Positions 1 to 12,270 of a stretch of 64,000 nucleotides of DNA are shown one piece after another. The notes under the pieces were generated by a model. The model was not told the DNA's origin and made no database searches. It saw only the letters and a program-made list of their open reading frames with translations. The stretch is taken from assembly GCA_028583605.1 (NCBI GenBank), contig CM053328.1, forward strand, positions 16,179,107 through 16,243,106, given 5' to 3'. This DNA is from Dastarcus helophoroides. Its lineage: Eukaryota; Arthropoda; Insecta; Coleoptera; Bothrideridae. The first letter of the stretch is position 1. Every line of letters starts with the position of its first letter. The position numbers were made by a program, and so were the translations under genes.

Positions 1-1082
1 AGATCTCATCAGTTTGGTATATCCAACTCGAATGCTAACAAATGTTCCAACAAGTAAGTACTAAAATATTCACAGGCGTCAAGCGAGTGACTCTTAGTAC
101 TACCACCTATTGGTTCATACAGAAACTATGGCCATCGCCAACAATGTCGTACGCAAGAAGAATGCAACCTCGACTACAAATTCATGCAGCCCTCCAGGCG
201 TGTATAGTGAATCATAGGTAGCTGAACTACCAACAGTTGAAACACTGCCACCTAGCGAAGCGGTTGCTCTCTAGGAGAGTTCCCAGAAGACAGGGATTCT
301 GTAATGCACAGACCAATAGGGAAAGTTCCTATTAAGAGACTGGTTAGTATCCTCAATTCGGATTTGCTGAATTCTAAGTAGACCTTTGTCTTTTCAAGCG
401 TTCCAGATATACATTTTTTCGCCTATCGCAGTCCTGGAAATAATCTCTAGTGGGAAATTGTTGACTTTGCTTCCCATTTTTTGACCTCATTGTTGATTTG
501 ACTTTTAGAAAAACCAAAAACCGATTCAGGTCTAAGAAAAGACGATGCGGGTCCTTCTTTAGCGAGTTGGTTCGCAACTGTATTTCCTTGAATTCCTTTC
601 TGGCCTGGCATCTACTTAAGGTGAATCCTGTTGTGTTTAGCCAGTTGCTTTAGACTTTGTTGGCAGTCCCAAACTTGGATTTGACAATGCAGCTGCTGAG
701 AGCCTTTATTGCCGCTTGACTGTCAGACTTAATATAGATCTTTGTTCCTTTCAGGTTTCTTTGAAGACACTCGTAGACGCAGAATTTTGTTGCATGCATT
801 TCAGTTTGAAAGACACTAACGACCTTTTCCTGAGGCTTTAGAGAACCATTCGTTAGGGCCATAAATTCCCACTTCACTCCCATGTGCTGTCTTTGATCTA
901 TCTGTAAACCAGGTGGATAATTTGTGTTTTTCTTCAGGTGCTGATTGAGCGTCAGTGCGGCTATTTAAGTCCACTTCAACGGAATGATCAAATTCGTACC
1001 TGGGATGCACATAATCAACCAATCTTGCTAAAATCACAAGGCTACTGGAATGGACATTTTTCGCGAAATTGTTGTAACGCAT
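1..1082 (-). pseudogene. Non-LTR retrotransposon 3' fragment with RNase H domain
   Basis: Read on the minus strand, about 1082-650 encodes an RNase H domain split over two frames. The first frame (1082-816) carries WFTDRSKTAHGSEVGIYGP, holding the first catalytic Asp. The second (883-650) carries FQTEMHA (catalytic Glu) and IYIKSDSQAAIKAL (next Asp). A frameshift lies near 860. A further open piece at 577-374 resembles the stretch after RNase H in I-clade-like LINEs. The remainder to position 1 is broken, and the element probably continues beyond the window edge. RNase H of this kind removes RNA from the RNA-DNA hybrid during target-primed reverse transcription. The fragment is inactive. The exact clade is uncertain. 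Confidence 0.7.
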
Positions 1083-1289
1083 AACACATTGTCAGCTTTA
1101 TTCTTAGAAACTTTCATAATAGTAGTTAATTTAAATAAACGTGAAATAAAGTTAAAAATATTTCTAAATTTGAATGGAGTGCATTTTTCGCGTGACAAAT
1201 AATTTTTTTGTTTTGAAAATAATATAAGAATTAGATTTCGGTTAAGATCGGATGTATTTGTTTCTACTAATATGGCAGTGTTATTAATC

Positions 1290-1790
1290 TTTAACACAAT
1301 TTGGGACAATACTGAATTTCTATTCTTAACGAATGTGAAATCGTTTTTTATTGCAAGCAAAATATTACGTAGTATATGTCGGGCAAACAAAACTGCTATT
1401 TGGCAATTACTTTCAGTTTTTATCCTGCACCATTGACAAAATACGTATTAAGGTAAGTCCTCTCGTTCTCTGAAAATAACAAGTTGTCTAGGCAAAATAC
1501 TTATGTTTCAGTAAATTTTAGGCAAAGTAATTTCTACTTTGTATTTAACGAAACATTCCTAGTAAACTTTGGTACAATTTGAACAAATATTTTTATTCGG
1601 TAAGAACGTTTTAGGCAAATTAGGTAATAAGTTTTCCCTGGTTTACTTAGGCATAGTTACTTCTAGTTCAACTAGCGTATTAAAGTTTGTTACAATTTGG
1701 AACAATACCTTCAGTTTCTATTCTCTAAGCGTTATTAGGTTATTTTTAATTTCAAGCAAAATACGTATTGGGTTTAACTTAAGTGTGAAC
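1290..1790. repeat. Diverged tandem duplication, ~390-bp spacing
   Basis: The segment around 1300-1370 (an ACAATTTGGGACAATAC-like start, then AATTTCTATTCT, then TTGCAAGCAAAATA) recurs at about 1690-1765 with many substitutions. Interleaved pieces such as TAGGCAAA...TTACTTCTA also repeat. No coding content is recognised. Confidence 0.45.
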
Positions 1791-1819
1791 GTAGTTAATT
1801 CTACATTCTAATGAACATA

Positions 1820-2400
1820 ATAACATGTCAAAGTTTAATATAATTCTGTGGATAAATCTGTGTTCTACCTTGTTTGCTTCTATAAAACACGTTGCTAATT
1901 GTAAACTGAATGTCCTTTTTTAATAGTGCATTTCTCGTATTTAATTTTTGATTCGACCTATTTATCTCCTTACTGAATGAATCCTAAAGCTTTATTTATC
2001 TTTTAAGAAATTTATGTTTCTGTATTTTGATGGTTTGGCTTCCAGTATGTAAATTCTTTAAACCTTTGTCAGTTTATAATAAGAGTTAAACATGTTATTC
2101 TCTTAATAACATGCTTTGCATAACTTTAAAGAAATAAAGAAATATTTAATATCAGAGCAGTAATATAATATCCTTTGATATAAAACGTAAAAAAAATGAA
2201 CAAAGTATCTGTAATTGTTTGTTCTCCCAACAAATTAAAAATGTTTTATGTTATTAATAAGTTAAATTAGTTTTCTAACAAGGCATAACGTAAAATCAGT
2301 GTAACAAAAACAGGGAAGTGCAAATTTTCCAGCTCTTTTGAGATATGGCAAGGCACACGTGTATTCATTAAATCTCATTTAAGCCCCTTTCCAAAAATAA
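1820..2400. other. AT-rich stretch, nothing recognised
   Basis: I see no ORF with a recognisable motif, no terminal repeats and no RNA gene. The sequence is simple AT-rich DNA. Confidence 0.5.
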
Positions 2401-3290
2401 CTTTTTGCGCGATCCATCCCTATAGAAAATAATACTTTTCCGTGAAAGAAAACATTTCTAAGCCAGCGTATTGTTTTCTAACTCGCTCAAACTCCTAAAC
2501 AATGGGTTTCGCGACTCGGAAAGAACGTTCGAGCTTAACTCGCCTAAAACTCGTACTACATATAAATTCTGAAAGAATAAAATAATCATTTCCAAATCGG
2601 TCACGAAGTTTATTCTTTTACGACACGATATTCCTTTAACATTGTGTGTATAGATGGATACTATAAAAGAGAGAATAACGACGGAGTGGCCCTTGTGCTT
2701 CCCACCTCATTTTGCGAAGTGACGATGTAAGGAAAATGATATTTTCCGGACAGTTTTTTATACTTATCCACATACAACCTCAATCGATTCAAATAGTAAA
2801 ACCAAATTCATTGTAGCAAAACATTTAATCAATTTTTCATACGAAATCACTTAGATCACTGGCATAATCTATAGGGCGAAAGGCGAAAGTCTCGAGAAAT
2901 CTGCTGCCATGCTTCAATTTGACAAGAAGCAGCTGCCATTCCAACTTTTATTTGTATATATTACGACGAAGAACCGAAACTGTGTTTTATCTAATTTATT
3001 TGGAAGTTGGACGGTCGCGCGGCGCACTCGGTCGCTTTTCTAAGAGTTTACTGGGACCGAGGCCATTTCGAAACCACCCCGGGGGAGCAATCGACTGTTG
3101 TAGAAGTCATTCGGTATTCCACGACAATAAAAGTTGATAGAGATTTTCATCTCGGCGCAAATGCTCCGGACGAAATCCACAGTTATGACGAATTTAATTC
3201 GGCGGCCGAACTTCGTACGCGGATTTACATTTTAATCTGCTCTCCGGTTCTGCTCATTTAGCCGTTTTGAGCTTATTAATTGAGCCATGT
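2400..3290. other. GC-richer single-copy island 1
   Basis: Base composition shifts from the surrounding AT-rich DNA to a CpG-containing sequence, most clearly at 3005-3290. Short frames are open on the plus strand (2919-3137 and 3007-3261), but neither shows a domain I know. It is not obviously repeated elsewhere in the window. It could be a conserved non-coding or regulatory segment, or an unrecognised exon. Confidence 0.35.
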
Positions 3291-3739
3291 ACGAGGCGCG
3301 GCGGTAAAAAAAAAAGAACTAGTAAAAAATGTGCGCGATTCAATTTTGAATATTGAAAGCTAGGATATTGTGTATCTAGTAGTAAAAGCAATACATTCTC
3401 GGACGACGATGAAAATTGTGGGCCGAAACTAACGAACATCCGGGAATGTGCTTTTATTATGAGGTACACATATTATTTTTTCTGAAATAGCAATCAATAT
3501 TACTTAAATTAAGAAACTTTTATAAATTCAGGACATTTTTCATAGTCATTTAACTTTCTATGAAATCATTTCCTTGACAATCTCTATTTGTTTCTAATCA
3601 TCCGGTTCGGGAAAATTACCTACTAGAGACCTCCACGAGGAAGTAAAAATGTAATCGGATTTTAATCACCGATTACTTTTCCGAAATATGTAATCAGGGG
3701 ATTGGGAATTGTTTTATATATTTCTAAAAGAATATTAAT

Positions 3740-4860
3740 TGTTCCAGACATAATATTCTCCTAGATATAACATTAATGAGAAACCTATGTTTTATCTCAG
3801 ATTTTAAAGAACCTCTACACCAATTTTCTTCAAAATCGGTTCAGTGGTTGGGCCATGAAAAGTCGACAAATAGGCGGACAGACAAACAGATTTTCGCATT
3901 TATATTTATTCACGATTAAAATTTACACGCATGTTATAAAACCCATGATAGTAAATTCAAGAAAATATAAGCATTCTAGATAAAATGTTAATTTGGATCT
4001 ATCTGACAGTTTTTCGTCATAAAAGTATGTCCATATTTTGGCGGGGGTTTCAAGAGAGCTATTTTTGTCGAAATAGGTTTAGCAAGTGAGCCGTGACAAG
4101 TCAACAAACAGACGGACAGACAAATACATTTTTGCATTTATATTTAATTACGGTTAGGCTTTACATGATTAAATATAAACACATGCTAGAAAATCCATGA
4201 AAATTTTAGTTTTCTAAATTAGTTTGGATCTATCTGAAATTTTTCCGTAATAAACGTGAGCCTATGTTTTATCTCGAGTTTCAAGGGACCTCTACACCAA
4301 TTTTCATTGAAATCGATTTAATAAGTTAGCCGTAAAAAGCCGACAAACAGACGGACAGACAAACATATATTTGCATTTAAATTTATTTATTTATGGTCAG
4401 GATATGTTAGAAGATCCAAGAAAATCTCAATTTTTTAATATATTTTTAGTTTGGATCTATCTGATAGTTTTTCGTAATAAAAGTGAGCCTCTGTTTTATC
4501 CCAGGTTTCAAATAATTTCCAAATCAATTTTTGTCGAAATCGGTTTGGTAATTGGGCCGTGAAAAGCAGACAAACAGACGGGCAGACAAACACAATTTCG
4601 CATTTATATTTAATTGCGGTTAAATTTTACCTAATCTGATAAAAACTTCTAATAGAAAATGCAAGAAAATCTCTGCTTTCTGGATATAGCATTAGTTTGA
4701 GCTTATTTGACAATTTTTCAAGATAAAAGTAAGTCTACAAAGAAGCTCTATGCTAATTTTTATCGAAATCGATTCAATCATCGAGCTGTGAAAAGCTAAC
4801 AAACAGAAGGACTGAAAGATAGACAAATTAAACTATTATATCAATTTTCGTTAAAATCGC
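3740..4860. repeat. ~235-bp tandem repeat with GACAAACAGACGGACAGAC motif
   Basis: Five diverged units each contain GCCGTGAAAAGC followed by a GACAAACAGACGGACAGAC-like motif, at about 3853, 4091, 4329, 4556 and 4786 (spacing 227-238 bp). Between motifs each unit has TTTGGATCTATCTGA, TTTTTCGT and TTTATATTTAATTACGGTTA-like blocks. The last unit is the most degenerate. A single related copy lies near 29175. Confidence 0.8.
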
Positions 4861-4949
4861 TTCAGTAATTGAGTCATGCCATAAGTGTGAGTTAGAAAAT
4901 AGAGAAAAAATATGGCAACGCTGAAACAAACAAACTTTCGCATTTGTTT

Positions 4950-6740
4950 ATCCGTAGTTTGAAGAATTTTATGTGTTATTAGCAAGTATTTGTATAGTTT
5001 ACTACATAAAAGTCGAAACTTTCGAGAAAAAGTTGAAATTTTGAAAAAAAGTCGAATAAAAAAAAATTAAAACCTCGAGAAATTGTCAAATGTTTGAACA
5101 ACCCCCTAAATAGTTTGATATTTGTTTAAGAAAAAGACACACGTATATGTTCTAGGTACACGTAAAATTTTAAAAAATAGTCACTATTTTCGAAAAAATA
5201 TTAAATTGAACATGTCCAAAAAAGCGAGAATCTAAAAAAGTCGAAATTAAGAAAATATTATTATTTTGAAAAAATAAGAGATTTTAAAAATGAGTTTACA
5301 TTTTAAAAAAATTCAAAATTTAGAACGAATGAAATTTTCGATGAAAATAAGACCAATTTTTCAAAAAATTCAAGTTTATAAAAGAAGTCGAAATTTTAAG
5401 AGTTAAAATTATCACTTAAAGTTAATATTGAAAAAAAAAAGTTTGAAAAAAGTCGAAATTTTCAAAGAAGTTACGATTTTGAAAGTCGAAAATTTTGAAA
5501 AAAAATTTTTAAAATAATCGAAATTTTAAAAATTACTAAGATTTTCATAGAAAGTTTAAATTTTCAAAAAAAGTTAAAAGTTTCTAAAAAGTCCAAAAAT
5601 GTCAAAATTTTAGTTTTCTTCAAAAAATTCGACTATTTCAAAAATTGACGAAATTTTCAAGAAGAGTCAAAATTTTAAAAAAGTGTCGAAATTTTAAAAA
5701 ATTGAGCAATTTTTTCAAAAAACCTAAATTACTACATTACTACAAAAAGGCAAAATTATTAAAAAAGTCAAATTGTTTTAAGAACCACAATTTGAAAAAA
5801 CTTTAAAATTAAAAATAAAGTCAAAATTCTAAAAAAAGCTAATTTTCATCAAATCGAATATTAAATAAAGTCAAAATCGTCGGAGTAGTCAAAATTATCA
5901 GAAAAGTTGTAATTTTTAAAAAAAGACCATATTTTGAGAAATTAATATTTGAAAAAGGACGAAGTTTTGGATAGTTAAAATAACAGTCAAACATTTTTTA
6001 AATACTCCAAATGTTCAAAAAATTTAAATTTTGAAAAATAATCCAACATTTTTAAAAAGTCCAAACTTCCAAGAGTCACAATTTTGAAAAAAAGTCGACA
6101 TTTTGAAAAAATAGGAAAACTCAAAATTTTTCAAAAATAATTAAAAATTTCAAAAAAATTTGGCATTGAAAAAAAAGTGACGCCTTAAAAAACTGAAATT
6201 CTCAATAAAAGTTTAAATTAAAAAACGAAATTTTAAAAAATTGAAAGTTTGCAAAAAGTTGAAATTTTGAAAATAAATCAAATTTAAAAAATAGTCGACA
6301 TATTTAAGAATCAAAATGTTGAAGAAGTTACAAAAAAGAATTGTATGTTTACAAAAAGGGAATTTTTAAAAAAAGCCATAAATTTTAAAAGTTAACATTT
6401 TGAAAATAGTGTAGCTTTAAGAAATGACTGGATATTTTTTAAAAATGTCAGATTTTTCTTTAAAAAGCCAAGATTTTAGAAAGGCTAAATTTTAGAAATA
6501 AATTGAAACCTTGAAAAACCGAAATTTTCAAAAATCTAGAAATCTAGAAATTTAAAAAAAAAGGAAATTTTTTCGAAAAAGGCAAATGTTGAAAAAAAGT
6601 CCAAAATTTTCAAGAAAAATCGGTATTTTTAAACAAGAAAAAGTTTTGAAAAAGTCTAGAATATAAGAAAAAGTCATCTTTAAAAAGAGTCTAAATTTTG
6701 ACAAAAAGTCGAATTTTGTGAAAAAAAAATACGAATTTTG
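4950..6740. repeat. A-rich degenerate minisatellite (AAAAAGTCGAAATTTT-like)
   Basis: About 1.8 kb is built from short variants of AAAAAGTCGAAATTTTG and AAAATTTTCAAAAAAGTC at irregular spacing of roughly 17-25 bp. Purines dominate the plus strand with runs of A. No coding potential is visible. It grades into the palindromic-repeat arm at 6753. Confidence 0.75.
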
Positions 6741-6752
6741 ATATAACATCAA

Positions 6753-6888
6753 TTTTGGTGAATGGACTGGTCCTTGGTTATCTTCAAAAATTGAAATACA
6801 AATCTTGTCCCCTGAAACCAAAGAAGATTAAAAAACACAACAAACGCTTTAACGCGTTTCGATAGCCAAGCTATTATCTTCAGAGAGA
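6753..6888 (-). mobile_element. Palindromic repeat family, copy A (single arm)
   Basis: One arm of the palindromic family, from the terminal GGTGAATGGACTGGTCC block through TGTCCCCTGAAACCAA and TTTAACGCGTTTCGATAG to CTTCAGAGAGA. The second arm is missing. The strand is assigned by taking the GGACCAGTCCGTTCCACC end as 3'. Confidence 0.75.
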
Positions 6889-7054
6889 TACTGATACTAT
6901 CTAGATTGTTTTGGTGCTTCGAAGAACCTCAAGTTTAGAAGTTTAATTAATATCATTAGAGCTATTTCGAAGAAAGTATATACATAAAAAAAATATATTT
7001 CAAAATTACGCTCCTTTCTATCTCTCCAAACGATGCCGATTACATAATCAGACG

Positions 7055-7113
7055 CGATGCCGATTATTACTCATACTCGTCTCGTGACGTGACGATTACC
7101 ATAATCGGCATCG
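7055..7113. repeat. 13-bp perfect inverted repeat
   Basis: CGATGCCGATTAT at 7055-7067 is exactly complementary to ATAATCGGCATCG at 7101-7113, with a 33-base loop rich in ACTCGT and GTGACG. Related CGATGCCG and GTAATCGG pieces flank it at 7031-7042 and 7143-7159, so the palindrome may be the core of a small foldback element. Confidence 0.6.
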
Positions 7114-7413
7114 TTGTACTCGTCAAACGAGTATTTGTACCTGTAATCGGACGATGCCGTACTCTGGTGGTCTTTATTACCTACTTTCTAGGTGCAGGAG
7201 GGGGAATAGTAAATTGATATTCGTAATGATTTACGAGTCCAAAATCGGCTTTTCCCATGCGCGCAAGACTGCCCCACACGGGAAGTCTTGCAAGTCTGGG
7301 AAAAACATTTATGAACGAGTGATGAACGATATTTTTCATTATATCTCCCTGAAAATAAAAAATTCTTTTATATTTTAAAACGAATATCTCATAAGTCTAA
7401 AACACGGATTCTA

Positions 7414-8869
7414 CAGGTTAAACCAAATTTGATTTCCAGCTATAGGGATCTCGTAAACTATTAGATATACAAGAAAGCTTAAATGGGAAAAGTAGTGCAC
7501 AATTTAATGCATAATATTATTCCTCTGGGAAAACAATTTAATTTCAATTTGTCTTGGTTTTATTTAGAAAAAACTGAAAATCACCATTATTAAAAATCAG
7601 CTTGTTTATTTGAAATCCGATTAAAAAAATTCAAAAACTATAATTAGTTGTTTTTTGAGGCCCTTTTTAATGGCATACGTTAATTTTTTTCTAAATTTAA
7701 CTGTTTCTGAGGAAATTAGATCAACTTTGGTATTTCTTATAAACGCCATATTTCGAATTTTCGAATTTGGCATATTCTTTTGATAAATCTGATATATAAT
7801 ATGCCATACTTCTAATGTGGCAAAGAGGGTTAAATGAACTATTTATTTTTTATTTTTAATTATGTAATTATAGTAGGCGATGCAAGTGCTATAACTATTA
7901 ATAGTAACTAATTACGTAACAATAGGTTTTAAAAAACTAAAGATATTGTAGCAAACTGTGCAATATTTAAAAAGTATTAGTATAATCTTCACGTGCATGC
8001 ACCCCTTTAATGCAATTCTATGAAAACGTGTAGGTGTTTTGAAATTTTGTCGGCAATTTTTACAAAAATTCTGTTAACATTGAATATTTATTCATGTGTG
8101 AAATATCTAACAATTTAACATTAGAAATGACTCTAATATTTATGCACATTATTCATCTTAAAACATTAAACTTCTAGAGAAGTCTAGAATGCACACTTCC
8201 GTATGAGTCATGGGAAAGTCGTCCTTAATAAAGCCCTTAGAATGTTCTGATGAGAATTACGTAATTTAAAGGAAATCATACATGTTAATCAATATTTCAA
8301 TACTATACAGTTTGTTATAATATTTTTGGTTTTTAATAATAATTATTACTTTTTTAGGAACTGTATTTTTTTATTATTAAAAGATTATGGCACTTGCACC
8401 GCCTACTATAATTTTTTTGTTTAAAAATAAAAAATTAGTTCATTTAACCCACTTTTACCACATTTGAAGTATAGCATGGCACACATCAAATTAATCAGAA
8501 AAATATGCCAAATTTGAAAATGATAAAATCCAATATGGTGTTCATAATAAATAGCAAAGTTGACATAATTTTTCTCGGAAACAGTTGAATTTAGACAAAA
8601 ATAAATGTCCACCAGTGAAAAGGCCTTAAAAAGCAACTAATTACTTTTCTTGAGTTTTTTCAGTCGGACTTCAAATAAACAAGTTACAGCTGATTTTTAA
8701 AAATGGCATTTTTTTCTAAATAAAATCAAGACGAATTGGAATTCAGTTGTTTTTTTAAGCGGAATAATATAAGGCAATAATTTCGGCACTATTTTTCCCA
8801 TTTAAGCTTTCTTGTATCTCTAATGGCTTACGAGATCCCTGTAGTGGAAATCAAATTTGGTTCGACCTG
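7414..8869. mobile_element. DNA element with ~475-bp terminal inverted repeats
   Basis: The left arm (7414 to about 7890) is the diverged reverse complement of the right arm (about 8385-8869). The ends read CAGGTTAAACCAAATTTG and, inverted, CAGGTCGAACCAAATTTG. A TA dinucleotide sits outside each end (7412-7413, 8870-8871), as expected for Tc1/mariner-type insertion. The ~490-bp middle has no recognisable transposase, so it is non-autonomous or decayed. If transcribed, the arms would fold into a long hairpin RNA. Confidence 0.75.
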
Positions 8870-10479
8870 TAGAATAGGGATGGTACACTCCATATATTGG
8901 CCATGCAGGGGAAAAGGGGAACAGAGTCAACCATGGGGTACATTCAACCAAGCCTATTAAACTGTGTCTTGATTTGAATTTGATGGCATAAAGCTTATAC
9001 ACTTTTGGACATTCGTCAAACTACCGCTCAGAAAAGTTACGCTGTCTAGGTGTTCATCTTATAGTATTTATTTCAAAACAAGAGAAATTCGGATTTAAAG
9101 GTAAGGTTTTGCTTTTCAATTTATTCAGACAAAATCTACTGTTCAGCTGTAGTATAAGCTGCATTCGATACTAGCTGGATTGTAGATTCTTAATAGTTGA
9201 AACATTTTGACTTTAAAAGCATTGACAGCGGAAAGAAAGTATTTTTATTTAAAAAAATAGCATTGGACAGATTCAACCATCGCTGGACGAGGCAGTTTTA
9301 ATGACTGGCTGAATGTGCTTCAGCGGTTTTATTGCTGATTATATCTCATGATTTATTTTACCCGGGTGTTGTAATTATAATATTTCAAATGGTTAGAACT
9401 TATCATAAAAAGACTAATAGGACATACCTTGATGAACTTAATTTTAAAAATGCAATTTGTGAAGTTTTACGCCCTAATATGTCGGAGAGAGTAGCTGCGA
9501 AAACTTTTAATGTAAAGCGAAGCACCCTACATTATAGAATTGCAAAAATAGTAAAAAAATATCCCCTAGAATAGTTGGCTAGATGTACAATGATGATTCT
9601 GGAAATCAAAGCCATGGGCAAAACTAATCTATTCCAGTAAATATACTGTTTCTTAAGTTTTCAATATGGATCAAGAAGAGAAGCTGGTAAAATAATAAAA
9701 ATATGTTCTGATAGGAATAATGGTATGACATACAAAGAGATTGGAATATTAGCGTATGATTATGCAAACATTCTTCTCGACTTTAAGTTTCCAAAACAAT
9801 GGACTGAAAATAGGAAGGCTTGATCTGACTGGTTAAAGTACTTTATGAAAAGAAACCATGATAAAATTAGTCTATGAAAGCCTGAAAGTAGCAGTATAGC
9901 GCGGGCACCAGGATTTAATAAAAATGCAGTAAAATATTTTTTTTTTAAATTATGTTGCAGTTTTAGAAAAAATATAATTTTAAACCTAAAGAAATTTTTA
10001 ATGTTGACGTAACAGGGATTTGAACAGACTCTCATAAGTTGTTTCCTCAAAGGGAAAAAAGCAATTAAGTTTGGCAGCATCTTGAGTGCGAGGTGAACTG
10101 ACCACTTTTGTAGAAATAGTACGTGGGTAATGCTCTACCTCCAGTGTACATGTTTCCTAGAATACGCCATCCTGAAGAATATCTTATTAATGCTTCACCA
10201 TCAAATGTTGGGTTAGAAAGGAAAAATGGTTGGGTTACATCTGAGCTATTTTTGAGAGTATTGGAGCATATCCAAAATCATACATAACTAAATACTTATT
10301 TTAATAGATTATCATGAGACACACGTAACTATACAAGCCATCAATTTTTGCCGTGAAAATGATATCATCTTGTTATCTCCCCCCCCCTACACTTCTCACA
10401 AGCTTCAATAACTAGATATTGAAGTGTATGGATCATTTAAAACATATTGTGCTACTTCTCTTGACGACTGAATGATAAT

Positions 10480-10986
10480 TGACATTTCCAACCCTTACTT
10501 CGTGGAATTCTTTAATATTCATAACTATTAAACTTTATTAACGATAAGAATGCAGCAAAATTTGAAATTTCCCCAAGGTTTTGATAAATATTTGCTAACA
10601 CCGGAGCAGGTTTCACATCACTGCATCATCGGCGGTCATACCAGAAATTTGTTTAATAGTTGTTATGCTAACTAGCTCCATGGGTCACAGACTTCTACAA
10701 ATATTTACAATCTAGTCAATTCACACTTATGAACGAGCAGCCTTGATCTTCTAAACACACCTCTAATTGAAGCTCTGGACGAGAAATGGATTAGATGGAA
10801 TATTCGTTGGAGTCTGTGATCCATGGAGTTTGTTAGTATAACAACGGTTGAACAAATTGCTAGTATGACCGATGATGATGCAGTAACGCAAAACCTGGTC
10901 CGGTGTTAGCAAATATTTATCAAAACCTTGTGAAATTTTTAAATGTTGTTGGGTTTTTATCGTTGATAAAGTTTAATAGTTATGAA
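10480..10986. mobile_element. Penelope-like element remnant with inverted terminal arms
   Basis: The left arm (10480 to about 10690) is the reverse complement of the right arm (about 10812-10986), with close identity over ~170 bp. The left arm extends ~45 bp further, to the terminus also seen at the 3' end of the 50.8-52.4 kb Penelope-like copy. The middle (10725-10800) matches the end of that copy's ORF (MNEQ...LD). The insert is flanked by GACTGAATGATAAT (10466-10479) and GATTGGATGATAAT (10987-11000), a 14-bp TSD with two mismatches, inside the Tigger transposase. Inverted terminal copies are known for Penelope-like elements. Confidence 0.8.
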
Positions 10987-11395
10987 GATTGGATGATAAT
11001 GAACGTTGGCAAAACCATAACTGTAAAACAAATGGCTCAATTAACTAAATCCTGCATTGCAATGCGCCTTTTCTCAAAAAAATAGATTAAAGTCATTTTA
11101 GAAACCAGGTTTTTGACCTCTTTACAGATTTTCTTTTAAAGACAAAGATTTTGCTGCAAGTTACGTTAATTTGCCCAAAGATTATTTACCAACAGAATTA
11201 GCAAGACCCTCGACAACTAAGATAAAAACTTCTAAATAGATTGAAACATCTTTTGTTCTAAAGGGTAATAGTATTTTCATGTGGCTCCGACTTTCTTGTA
11301 TATTTAACTATAATATATTTTAGATTCTGCTCAATCAGAGTTTTTTCAGGATAAGTTAGAATAACACAATAAATTCAATTTTCTCAGTAAAGTAG

Positions 11396-12270
11396 CTTCT
11401 TCTTCTTGCGGTGCCTGTTCGTTCTAAATGTTATCGACCAGCTTGGCTATTCTTACTTCATTGGTAGCTGCGAGGAATAGTCCAGTCTTGGTCAGGTTAA
11501 ACAATTTTTTTAAGTTCTGAAGCCATGAGATTCGTCTTTGCCCGTACACTTTCCCTAGCGGTATTAGTTGGAAAAGGCCATATTGTTGTTCGTTTCTCAT
11601 AATAAGGCCTAGGTATTTCAATTAACGTTTCTTAATTGTAGCGGTAATTTCGCATTCCTTTTTCATTTTGCCTAGGACATGGTCAATCTAGGAGATTCTT
11701 AAAATGTGTCTATAGCACCACATCTCAAATGCTTCAAGTTTTTTTATTTGCACTTTGGAGAGTGTCCAAGCCTCCGCTCTGTCGAGCAAAACTGGAAAAG
11801 TATAACATTGCAGTACGAAGATCTTGGTTTTCAGCAGCAGGTCATGACTTCTGAAAACAATACTCATTGACTATTTATATTAGTGCTTAGGTATTAGGCT
11901 TTCAATTGGTTGTTGGTTGATTATCAGTTGTTATTCAGGATTATGCGTTTACTGATAGCCATGTATTTTATCTTTTTTGCATTTAGATCTAATCCATAAC
12001 GCTGGTTGGTTTCGGTTATACGTGTCATTAATGTTTATAGTCCTTCCATACTGTCTGCTAATACTACTGCGTCATCTGCGTACCTAATGTTGTTTAGGCG
12101 TTTGTCGTTGATTAGTATTCCTTCATCACATTCTTCCAAGGCTTGTTTAAAAATATGTTTGGAGTATATATTAGACATGGGGGATAATATATACCCTTGC
12201 CCAGCTCCGCACTCTATTCAGATTGCTTCTGTCAACAGATTGCCCACTCTTATGTTAACAGTTTGGTTAT
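11396..12270 (-). pseudogene. RTE-like LINE fragment (reverse transcriptase C-terminal part)
   Basis: On the minus strand the reverse transcriptase region shows SPMSNIYSKHIF-like text, then NNIRYADDAVVLADSMEGL with the catalytic YADD intact, and ITETNQRYGLDLNAKK. Downstream, AEAWTLSKVQIKKLEAFEMW, YLGLIMRNEQQYG and GQRRISWLQNLKK are the usual C-terminal blocks of the endonuclease-reverse transcriptase LINEs common in insects. The 3' end at 11396 is a short (GAA)n tail. It is 5'-truncated before the first RT motifs and carries several stops. It sits inside the Tigger-like element. No clear TSD was found. Confidence 0.75.

Noticed and set aside
8221..8270. CTGATGAGAA near 8248 as a hammerhead ribozyme
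   Set aside because: No paired stem II and no GAAA block follow in the right place.
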